From Lepisosteus oculatus (taxonomy: Eukaryota > Chordata > Actinopteri > Semionotiformes > Lepisosteidae): a stretch of 64,000 nucleotides of DNA. Both the position numbers and the translations under genes were made by a program. Each line of letters opens with the position of its first letter. The stretch's first letter is position 1. Where the stretch lies: the NCBI RefSeq assembly GCF_040954835.1, contig NC_090716.1, positions 5,009,605-5,073,604 on the forward strand, given 5' to 3'. This document shows, piece by piece, positions 54,003-64,000 of this stretch. Below the pieces are notes generated by a model. It saw nothing but the letters and a program-made list of their open reading frames with translations, searched no databases and had not been told where the DNA came from.

Positions 54003-54285
54003 GATCACTTTATTAGCCATATAGAATTTCTTGCAGTAGGAATTCATCTTTTCTCATACCCCACCTTGCTCTCCATGAGACACACAGACACGCAGACGGG
54101 GAGGGAGAAGCTGGGGATCAGAGCACACTGTCAGCCATTTATACGGTTCCCTTGGAGCAGCTGGGGTTAAGGGCCTTGCTCAGGGGCCCAATGGAGCAGG
54201 ATTCCTCTGCCGGCCCCGGGATTTGAACCGGCAACCATCCAGCCCCAGGTGCAGATCCTGAGCCACAGAGCCACCGCTCCACCCT
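54003..54285 (-). mobile_element. tRNA-derived SINE with LINE-like tail
   Basis: On the minus strand a tRNA-like head carries an A-box region TGGCTCTGTGGCTCAGGA (54273-54256) and a canonical B-box GGTTCAAATCC (54229-54219). The conserved middle 'ctgagcaaggcccttaaccc' follows, and the element ends in 'atggctaataaagtgatc'. The middle and tail wording is widespread in fish and matches the 3' ends of L2-type LINEs, which would mobilise it. It is better preserved than the family B copies. Confidence 0.8.
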
Positions 54286-54588
54286 TGGTTGGATAGTTAC
54301 TTATTACCCGTATAACAGAATTGAGCTAGGAATAAAAATCTATTAAAAAAAAAAACACTTTATATATTGAAATAGGGATACAAGGACCTTTTTGAATATT
54401 TTTATACACCGTAGGTATCTGTTTTTATCTGTCTTGAGGCTCTAACATAAACTACCAAGGGACCTGAATTGTTAATGACAAAGAGTCACTTTAGCTCCTC
54501 TCTAAAACCAGAGAATTAGGACGTGAACTCCTAGTACATCTTTTCACCCGTGGCACGCTGGAGGAGCCCACACAATTGGCTGTTAATT

Positions 54589-54602
54589 GGGGGGGGGGGG
54601 GG
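54589..54602 (+). repeat. 14-nt G homopolymer
   Basis: A run of fourteen G in otherwise ordinary sequence. Confidence 0.95.
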
Positions 54603-55350
54603 AATCTGGTAGAATGAGCTAGGGGGATTTGTTTTTAAAACAGAAACGTCAACAGCGTCTGCAGCCAGTGCTGCCCAGGCATTTGAGTGCTGTGGAACAG
54701 TGTGGATGCCAAAAGCTGAGAGTGGTGTCAGCAGACAAGAGGTCCCTGGTTGCTTGCTTCTGAAAGACATACCTCGGTGGCCCAGGTAGATAGGTTTGCA
54801 CTGGGTGAAGCTGGATGCTTTATGCTGTGGTATAATTTAGAAGATTTTGCTGGATATTGTTTTACCTACTGGAAGTGTAGCAGCCCACTAAAAGCAAGAA
54901 CAAAAAAGATTCACAAGGGTCTTTCCTTGGCCGCACAACACCCATTTCTGACGGAATTTGGGCGATTTCCAAACATGGGTTATGACTTTGGATATTTTCT
55001 CTGTACTGAAATTCTACATTGTTCCGTGTTAAAAGTGCTGATTCGTATAGGGGATCTGTCTGTAAAAAGCCAGGTCTCTTAGCATTGCCGGGCTTTAGAA
55101 TAATAGACTGAAAAAAAATATTCAGTCCGAGGCCGTTCTAGCAAGGGAGACAGTTGACAGCCTGCGCTGCATTAATTCCGTTTAGAGAAAAATGAAAATC
55201 TTCCGTTGGAGCTCAGAAATCAATTTATTCATGGTGTTAATTAGCATAATAAAAACAAGCTTTGCTGTTTTCTTAAACATGAATTTTTAAAAAATAATTT
55301 CCATGTGAAAACACTGGGTATCTGGGGAGGATGTAATTTGTTTTCAATGC

Positions 55351-55520
55351 TTTCATTTGTGTTGACTTTGGGGGTTTGTGGGGGTACTTTCCCGTAAATC
55401 AATAATGACATTTGTAAACAGTATCAGCCGCATGAAAGCAGCAAAATTTCTCTTCTGAAAAATGAAATTATGGAGACGACGTGCTCGAATGTTTTTGTAG
55501 CGCAAGGTACTGCAGAGTAA
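55351..55520 (+). repeat. Unclassified repeat X, copy 1
   Basis: The block beginning 'tttcatttgtgttgactttg' and running through 'cagtatcagccgcatgaaag' is nearly identical to the reverse complement of 58143-58248. Its right half ('ctgaaaaatgaaattatgga' and 'tactgcagag') matches copy 2 near 56.8-56.9 kb. Confidence 0.85.
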
Positions 55521-56807
55521 AATATATGGTGCAGGACGTCTCCAGCTTCCAAACGGGTTGTATTGCAAACGTTTGTTTGAAAGTCAGTCGCTCAGAACTT
55601 GGAACACATTTTCTCCTAGGAACGTTGTTAGAAATGGTTGTCAGATTCCCAGGCTTGCCCAGAAAAGCCCATTTACTCTTTTCTGCAGCTGAAATGTACA
55701 TTTGCAATGCGAAATAGTAGAAGGTGATACTGTTGTAACACTAGCCATTAAACAAAACCGAACAGCAGTAAAAATGGATGTTGTTTTTTCTTTCCCTTGT
55801 ATACTTGTGCTGCCTTGCTTATTGGAAGCTGAGTTTCTTGAGGGAAAATCATATTTGATTAGAGGGTAGATGTAGACTTTTGTGGAGATTCTGAAGGGCA
55901 CTACTGGGAGCTTTCAAGGATGGTAGAGAGCTAATGGCTTTGCTCAAATGGAAGGAACACGGAGTGTTTCCACTCTGAAGGCAGCAGCCGAGCCGCTGAG
56001 TAGCATGTATGTTCTCTACGCATGTACAGTACCACTACACTGTCTACATCTTTCACTGTGCAGCCACCAGTTCCTCAGAGTGCCAAATTGTTATCAGGTG
56101 CGGGGTGGCATTCGTAAGCCCGGATTCTCCAAATAAGAATTTCTTATGGAGCTTTATTTGTGTGTACCAATGTTTGGAACTCGGGGATTGGCTGTACTGT
56201 GAAAATGACACGGACTGAGTACGCTAATGAAATTTGCTTAAATATTCTTCCTTCTCCGGGCGAGGTTTAGATAACATCTTGATGTTGTTTTGTGCTGTGC
56301 ATGTACTAGCAGTATGTGGGGGCAGGAGTGTTGGGGTGCTTAGGAGCCGCTTCCAGAAGCTTCTGCTCAATGCAGACAGTGCTTTGGTTGAGTGAGATGC
56401 TGTACTTTGATTTCTCCAGGCTACCCAGCTATATGAATGGTTCCCAGCATTTGTTGGAGGTTAAATTGACTAATTGACAGTTATGTGGCAGGTACTACTG
56501 CCAAACCGGGCCTTTTGTACAGTTCTGGGCTCCTATCATGAGTACCATCGTCACCAGGGCAATCATAATTTCTACCTGCTTATTTCTAGAATGTGGGATC
56601 ATTTCTTGTCTTAAGAGCTATGCAGGCTGATCCATTAATAATTAAGTCACAGTGGCTCTTTGGGCCCAAGTTTGTCCTGTAGCATTAAGTGGACAAAAGA
56701 GCACCTGATTCCCCTATTGGATGGGATGCTATTCTGTCACAGCCGTCACCCAGTATGTTCCCTGGAGCAATACAGCTGGGTGGACTGGAGCAACCAGGAA
56801 ATAAAGA

Positions 56808-56925
56808 TGTTTTTAAATGGTATCAGCCCCATGAAAGCTGCAAAATTCGTCTTATGAAAAATGAAATTATGGAGACAACATGAGAGCGAGGCACTGCAGA
56901 GCAATATACAGCAGCTCTGTACAAT
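56808..56925 (+). repeat. Unclassified repeat X, copy 2 (diverged, right half)
   Basis: 'tatcagccccatgaaagctg', 'atgaaaaatgaaattatgga' and 'gcactgcagag' align with copy 1 with roughly one change in eight to ten bases in the part read. The left half with the G/T-rich motif is absent. Confidence 0.75.
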
Positions 56926-56934
56926 ATACAGTGT

Positions 56935-57006
56935 CTGCAGCGGGAACTCGAACCCACATCACATCAGTTATGAGACCAGGAGCTTACGCACTAGACTATG
57001 CTGCCG
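56935..57006 (-). mobile_element. tRNA-like SINE head next to repeat X copy 2
   Basis: On the minus strand 'gcggcagcatagtctagtgc' (A-box-like), then 'gtgggttcgagttcccgctg' containing the B-box GGTTCGAGTTCC. It reads straight into the right end of repeat X copy 2, suggesting that repeat X is the body of a tRNA-headed SINE or that a SINE inserted there. Confidence 0.5.
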
Positions 57007-57114
57007 CACACTATTAATGGCTGTAATTAAAAAATAATAAAGGGAGGTTTTTGTTTTCCCATTTGAAGAGCTGAATTTATGGTTGCTATGTGACATACTG
57101 GTAGGTTAATGGGC

Positions 57115-57262
57115 TTCTGGGAAAATGGTGTGAGTGTGTCTGCTCTGTGATGGACTGGCATTCCGTCCAGGGTGTTTCCTGCCTTGTGCCCATTGCTTTC
57201 TGGGATACGCTCCCCCCCAACCCTGAATTGGATAAAATGGTTAGAAGGTGGATGGATGGGCG
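57115..57262 (-). repeat. Fragment of the widespread fish repeat, reverse orientation
   Basis: 'ctgtgatggactggcattcc', 'gtccagggtgtttcctgcct', 'ttgcccattgctttctggga'-like wording and 'ggttagaaggtggatggatg' are the reverse of the 5' part of the repeat seen at 16.9 kb. Confidence 0.8.
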
Positions 57263-58142
57263 TGGTTTTTTTTTCTAGTTTTTGTGTACCAGGTGTACTA
57301 TGGGATAGCAATTCTGTAAGCATGATGTAATGCCCTCCTGAAGTGCAAATACTCTGCGGGGGTTGAAAAGCATGTGGTATGAGGAATGTTCTGTTTCCAG
57401 TCACGTACAAGCAACACTTGATCTGATGAGATTTATGATTTGTTTAATAATGTTCGGTATTATTGCTCCTTTCCAAAGATGGTTATTTCTAATTCAGAGA
57501 TGTCCTGAGACCACTAAACCAGAACGAGAAAGGCATCAGCTTTGGGGATGTCTATTAATATAATATGTGAAACGCCACTTGTGATTCAGTGATCAGAGCA
57601 TGCTGAAAAAGAAGTGTGTTACATTACACTCCCAGAACTATCTCAAGGATCCTGATTAAATTTGAACCAGTTCTGTAAGAATCTCTGCGGGTTCAGTTTG
57701 GGGCAGTGTGGCATTTTGGAAAAAAAAAAACATAATCATTTTTAATCGGGGATAATGAAAATACTGCTTCTAATATTATTTAATAAAATGCATGGTTTTT
57801 ATTATAAGCTGCAAATGACATGGTGCTCAAATATAAATGGTTAAGGACACATATGTTACATCCCCAAGGGGCTGGTTTCTACACACAGAAATGTTAACAT
57901 CATAATGAGCTCTCGTGGTTTTTAATTTAAGCATTTAAACTGCTATGTTTTTTTTTGCCATTGTTCACTTTTTGTATTCTCACAGAAAGCAGTGGATTTA
58001 AAACCAATGCATTCTTCAAAATAATTTGAGGTGTTTTTATAGTGAGAAATTACTGCGTTCTAGTTTTTTGCTAGAAGACCAGAACAAAATTTGGCCTTTT
58101 TTCATTCAAAAATATATTTTGGATTTTCCACACATTATTATG

Positions 58143-58248
58143 TTTTGCTTCTTTCATGCGGCTGATACTGTTTACAAATGTCATTATTGATTTACGGGAA
58201 AGAACCCCCACAAACCCCCACAAACCCCCAAAGTCAACACAAATGAAA
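58143..58248 (-). repeat. Unclassified repeat X, copy 3 (inverted)
   Basis: The reverse complement matches 55351-55447 almost base for base, apart from a 10-nt tandem duplication of the tttgtggggg unit and a few changes. Homology stops just after 'gcatgaaagaagcaaaa'. Beyond that point the sequence differs from copies 1 and 2. Confidence 0.85.
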
Positions 58249-58249
58249 A

Positions 58250-61200
58250 CCCCTCCCCCTGTTTTCTCCTTGGGCAACAAATACAACAGAAGTACTTAGC
58301 ATAATGAGGCCCTCAATAGCAAGGTGAACATTAAGGCTGCTTTTTCAAATGGGTGCTTGTTGGAGGCTTAGACATTTCCTAATACCAAATGTACCATATT
58401 CAATAATTCCAATTAAAATAAATGCATTTTTTTGCATAGTAGCAGTCATGTATTCTAAATTACAATCAAGTGAAGATTTTTTTCTCTGACTATATGATTT
58501 CTGATTTGAAGCACCTCAGTGTTATTCACAACACCTCCTGTTCAAATAATCCAAATGGTTTCATGAAGCATCTCTAACGTGTTGGTTCTGAATCATAGAC
58601 ATACCTAATGTTTACAGACGAATATCCCAGAAGCTGTATTTTAAATGTGCAAAAGAAGTGGAATATTTGATAAAGCTTTTGGCATTAAGATCGAGAGCAG
58701 CCCTAATGAAGAAATATGCTGTCCAGTTGTACCAGTTGTTTGATTATCATAGATACTTTCATGTTAAAATGCTTTTCTCAGTTTCCTGTCAACTCCCCTG
58801 GTTAGAAGCATGATCATTGAGGATGTAAGGTGAGACATTTTTTACTCAGCTCGTAAGTTTGAGCCACACTCGCCAAAATGTCAGTCATACTTGCTTAAAG
58901 GAATGCTGTGTGGGGTTTGGGTTTTTTTTTCCCCCACTCTATTCTACAGTAATCCAGCAGTCTGTGCCCTGCAAAAAGACTGCCTTGCGAGGTCAGCTGT
59001 GTTGAGATTTGCTGCGGAGTGCCATTTCATTTTGGAGAACAATTGTGATTGAACACATAAAATTTTTAACATGAAAGACACTTCGAGCAAACAGTAGGAC
59101 AGCTCACCACGAACAAATCAATTCTTCTGACATAGCTGTTTTTGGCTGCCAGAGAAAAAGATGTAATCTTTTCTTTGTAAATGGATTACCTCCGAAGTTG
59201 TACCACCACTTAACAGTTCTCATAACACGTTTGCCAGTGTAACACTTGTTTTTAATCACCTTTGAAACATCAGAGATTTCTTTTTTGGAGTTTGAAAATT
59301 CAAGGGTTTTAATTTGGACACAGGTCATTCTTTGGTAACCCTAAAAATGCGTAATGTGCAGGATCCTTTAATTGTGAGCTCCAGGGAGTATTTAATTGGT
59401 GGCAATAGTAAAATGTAACAATCTGGAGTAGGGTGGATTTAATTCGTCTGGGTTTTTGCATATCTGTGGCAAACAGCTCTGACAGATTCTTAAGGCACTT
59501 CCTGTATTAATGTTTGCCATTTAAATAACCGTCGCCATTGCATTGTCAGCAAGAACAGATTGTTTCTGCACCCACAGGCAGAGAGCAGTTAGGAACGTGA
59601 CAGCTATCTTCTCAAAGAGTGGCAGATATTCATTTATTTCATTTAATTAAGGTTCATTAATTGCCAACAAGCACTGACGCTCCAGGTGATGCACCCAGTC
59701 AGCACAGAATTACTCTAGGCACCTCTCTTTGTTCTCATAGTAATTGCAGAACAACGGTTTACACGTAGTGAAGCACTGATAAACAAGTGTGCTTGTGTAG
59801 TGTGAAAACAATGAACACCCTGGGTCAGCCCTTTTATTTTGCTCTAACTCATCTGGAACCCAACGTGTTGGGTATTCAAGTGTGAAAGAGCTCAACAGAA
59901 GTTATGAAGACTTCAAAGAATTCACAGAAAAAATGCATCATGAAATAGTCTGGTCATAGTGGAGGAAAAACTGAATGAATGAGCCATTCTGGGGCCTGTA
60001 TGTGAAAAAAAAAATCAGAAAAGAGAGCTTTTACGTTTTCCTAGGAGAATCCCAGTTTAGCTGTAAAATGAAAAGCTATAGCTGCTGTAGGAATAGCACT
60101 GCCTTTTAGCTCATTGGTTGACATAAATTAGGGTTTTCAGGGAAAAAAGAATTGAAAGCTCGTGCTTTGTGCTTGGTTGTTTCACTTGTTTGTCTGGAAA
60201 CTATTCACAAATTGATACCCTTGAGCTAGGTAGCCCCATATTTTAACATTGACTAAATGTGTTCTTAATCGGAAGCCATTTCTAATTTTGTAGCTTTCAT
60301 AAAACCAAGAAAAAAAGAAAATAGCTTTGTTAATGCGCTCCCTGCCAGCATGTTCTTGACTGAAATAAGGACACAAGATGTCTTTTCAAGCCCGTTTTAT
60401 TTCCTATAGAGTTCTGCTGCTGTTTCAACTCAAGTTAGATTACAGCAGAGAAGGAAAGTGATCCTTTGATTTGTGTGTCTTTTTCGAAGAAATCAGTTCC
60501 AAATTGTATCATTTATATGAATTGTTAGTACACTATATAAAATGAAATGCACTACAAATAGAACAAATGTCTGTGAGAACCTACAGAATTTGTTTTGTAT
60601 TTAATGCTTATATAAATTATATAAAAGTGGTTTATACTGTATGTGCCTCTGTAGTTTTTCAGTAATGTATTTCAGAAAGGTCAGTGATGGCTCAATAGAA
60701 ACCGGTCACATCCCCATCCTTATGTTATCTACTTTGTAGTGCTTTTCTCCACACTCTCATCGCAGTGTCAGTGCATTATTTCCATTGTCTAGGGTCATGG
60801 ACGGATCTTTTTCAAATGAAGGCGTTTTGATTAGTATGAGTAATGTTGGTTGCTGCACTCTCTCCATTCTTGTTTTCAGCATGCACCGAGATAATCAAAA
60901 CAATCTTCAATCTCTTTATCTTCTTCTGCAAAATCAATTAAAAGATAAGAAAAGGTTCACATTTTATGACTTGCACAGAGTGCAGTGAGCCAGTTATGCT
61001 GATGAAATCCTTTTGGTGTCTAAAAGAACACCTGAATGTTCTGCACCTGCAAGCTGGTCTGTAGGTACTATGGATTTTGTGCTTGTTTGGGGTGTGTGGC
61101 TCTGGAGTTGTGACAAACCGGACTCTGGCTGCATGAACTGCATCGGTTAAACATGCCCTTGCTACAGCTTTCTTTTAGGCAAGTCCAGATGTAGTTCAAG

Positions 61201-64000
61201 GTGCATCAATAGGTTTGTTTTGAGTGAATCTGCATTTTAAAATTCAAGTTTTTGTGGAGGTTAAATTCTCTCTTGCATCTGAAACAGAGATCGTGCGCTG
61301 CAAAATTGTTTTCATCGATACCTTTCAGGGCACTCCTTAAAATTACTTTTTTGCTTCCTTTATTTTTCCTTACAGGTTCAATATCCATGTGTTGCAGTGT
61401 TCAATGCAGAGGACTTTGGTGTCCCTTTCTGTCTAAATGTCTTAGATCTTGAATGTGCTGCGATTGTGTTTGCATATCCATTCTGACTACTAATGACAAA
61501 TGCTTGTCCTTGAGCAAGAATGGCTTATGAATACAGGAATGTGTGCGGGTTATTTCTGTATGCTGAAGGTAGATTCCCATTGATTGGGATGTAGATAAAG
61601 TCCATTTTAAATAACACGAAGGCAGAGACTGACATTGCTTAGTTTGCTCTTCTCTTTCAGTTAATGAAGTAGACTGACTGTGCCATGGCCACGTTGTGCT
61701 GTTGTTTGAATTGGATTTCTTGTTATAGTTTTAGTAACTTTTGATTACAAGGACCTTGCAGGCTGTAGCACTACGGGCAGGTTTTTTATAGTGCTTCAGT
61801 TAATCATGCACTGCAAGATTTACTCTCTCGACAGAAATAACTTGTTACTGAGGTACAGTATGATGTTGTAACGCAAACTGCTGTGGGCAGTGAGCTATGA
61901 TGTGGGACCAGAAAAACTGCTTACAACCAAAAAGAAAAGCTGCTGGTTTCACAGTGACGACTTGCAGAAATCATTATCCAAACCCTTTTTAATGCTGGCA
62001 TCAAGATGCTGACCACTGTGATTTGTAGGTAACTTTTTCTCTCTTTTTATCGGGCAAGAACGTATTGTATACGTTTGCTGTTGTTTGATAAGATAAGCAT
62101 TATGTGCACGCCGAGAAAAGCCTTACCAAAAAAGAAACACAAAAATTATTCCCGAAGCATGATCTGTATGTGCTGTGTGTGTGGGACTTTGGGATTGTTA
62201 CGCTGCTGACAGAGTGTGTTGTCAGGCAACGCAAAAGTGTGAAATTAATTTAAAAGAATGTGTATTGAGCGGTGCTCAATCTGGCTGTTGTTACTGCCTG
62301 GTGAAAAACCATCACATTCAGAGACAGCCTGCCTCTTCAGCGCAATATAGATTTCATTTTTATTGTATGTAGTATTTGTTTTTTTTGCCTCTTACCAATC
62401 ACACAGTTGCATGTGGCCTGATTTACTTCACACTGTATGCTTCAGTTCTGCGTGAAATGAAAAAGTCACTTTTCTTAATCTTGCAACTTGACATTGCTCC
62501 TGCCTTTAACATTAACATTCTTAAGAATATATCAGCTTGGCCACTAATACTGTAGGTCTAAATAGGAATTCTTTTTTTGTAAATTAAATTGCTGCATTTA
62601 TGCTTTTTAGAAGCACTTTATATATTTTATTATATTAAAAAATAATCCAATAGGCCTGTATCTTTGTTTAATAACCATAAAACATATTAAAAAAAGAAAC
62701 TGATGTCTATACTGTATATCTCGTATACTATATCTCTTTAACATGCATCAGTTTTGTTGGATTTTAATTGCAACGGCATGTCCTTCACAAATTTGGTTCT
62801 GTGCGGACCAGGTGCTCAGATGCAACTGCTTAGATCTCCTAAAGCTGAATTAGTTTATTATAGTTTTTATGTGCAGAATGATACATCGACAGTGCTGGTG
62901 CTTTACTTTTCCCCATTCTGATACTGTATGAAACTACAGTATACAGATTCGAGTTTTATTCAGTGCTTGAAATATGGGCTAGGGGGTCTGCATGTATCCT
63001 GCAAGATCTCTTCAGTCTTGTTGGGTTTATTTTTAATCTGACATTTAAATCTTAAGTCCTCTCCATGGAATTCTGATGAAGTGTCGACTCTTTTTCCATG
63101 TAGAGTAGTTGTTATCAGAAGTGGGCTAAATGTTAGGTTTGGGTCCAGAAAGAATCAATTTCTCTTGAACAGGGTGACAAAGAAGGTTAATTAATCAGCT
63201 GAGTCAGAGCCCATTTCTTCCACACGTAATATTTGTGTATTTTGCAGCAGATTATTCACTCTTTTAGGTTTTTCATTATAAAGCCTTTAAATGCTGTTAT
63301 TTGGAGGCTGATCTCCATGGAATTTGTGTATGTGTCACTGGTGGCACACATTAGTTTTTTTGTGCTGGATAAATATCTAAATCCTGACAGTGAATGAGAT
63401 TGTAATCTAGTCAATCCATAGATTTATTGACAGTTGTAGTCTGTTCTTTTTAAATTGATAAAAACGTTTCAGAGAAATAATGACACAGTAATTGTTTTCC
63501 CGAAGTTAACCATGCCCTGAGTTTGAGAATCTTTCTTTGTTTCATGATGATATACTTAACTGGAGCGCAGCTCAATACACTGTACAGTATGTTAGGTATG
63601 GAATCCTTTAGATTCTGGATATTTCTACATTATATACAGTATGCAATTACAGGCTTTGTCGTAACAGCAGGGTCTGTTTTCTAAATTGAAAACGGCAGCA
63701 AAAGACATAAAAAACAGGAATGCTTTTACTACACTCCAGATGCATGGGGTCATGTCAGCAAGCCACAAACCCTCTTCTCATGTCTCATGTTGTATGTATA
63801 CAATCACATCTGAGAAGAATCGATCTGTAACTATTCGCTGTATGTAAGTGGCAATATCCCCCCCCCCCCCCCTTCCAGTGCTGTTCATGTGCTCATGATT
63901 CCATCTGTGCACCCTGTGAGTTTCAAGACAATTGGATGATCAGTTCCACAGAGAACCACATTAACAACTATTGATCATCACATTTATTTGAAAGCCAACA
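58250..64000. other. Non-coding region to the window end, no gene seen
   Basis: AT-rich sequence without convincing exons. The stretch 59480-59710, with 'atttcatttaattaaggttc' and 'attaattgccaacaagcact', looks like homeobox-rich conserved non-coding DNA. A run of fifteen C lies at 63858-63872. Confidence 0.35.

Noticed and set aside
57027..57410. 127-codon minus-strand frame
   Set aside because: Most of it overlaps the widespread fish repeat at 57115-57262 and it has no recognised domain.
27616..64000. CRISPR arrays, operons or prokaryotic-type systems
   Set aside because: The DNA is vertebrate, with no regularly spaced direct repeats of CRISPR type.

Overview
The window is vertebrate nuclear DNA, almost certainly from a ray-finned fish. 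It has split genes with GT-AG introns, long introns, an AT-rich non-coding background and several interspersed repeats typical of fish genomes: tRNA- and 5S-derived SINEs, Tc1 relics, and the repeat family carrying the 'ggagaacatgc' core. Small introns in the genes and the mix of SINE types would suit a non-teleost or early-branching ray-finned fish, but that is a weak inference.

Layout. (1) 60-4751, plus strand: the last eleven coding exons of ARFGAP2 (COPI-coat ArfGAP), cut by the left window edge, followed by a long 3' UTR to a poly(A) signal at 7146. (2) 13054-8074, minus strand, tail-to-tail with ARFGAP2: a six-exon carboxylesterase/cholinesterase-family gene predicted as a type II membrane protein. 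Its nucleophile elbow is GQSSG, split by an apparent GC-AG intron. (3) 24579-16411, minus strand: a complete eleven-exon PEX16 gene (peroxisome membrane biogenesis) of 338 codons. (4) 24.7-64 kb: about 39 kb in which I find no convincing protein-coding exon. It holds a possible plus-strand first exon near 27.4-27.6 kb, one possible small untranslated exon near 42.6 kb, a motif-dense candidate enhancer near 30.0-30.3 kb, and many repeats.

In tetrapods PEX16 is divergent, head-to-head, with LARGE2. That makes the right-hand part plausibly the 5' end and long first intron(s) of a LARGE2-like gene, but no glycosyltransferase coding sequence is visible, so this remains inference.

The three genes have unrelated roles: Golgi-ER coat cycling, a surface esterase-like protein, and peroxisome assembly. 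They form no pathway. I see no clearly novel biological system. The most noteworthy items are the esterase-like gene with its altered elbow and GC donor, an alternative in-phase exon in ARFGAP2, a dispersed/inverted repeat trio at 55.3-58.3 kb, a SINE with an exact target-site duplication at 47.5 kb, and the paired palindromic motifs at 30.15-30.26 kb.
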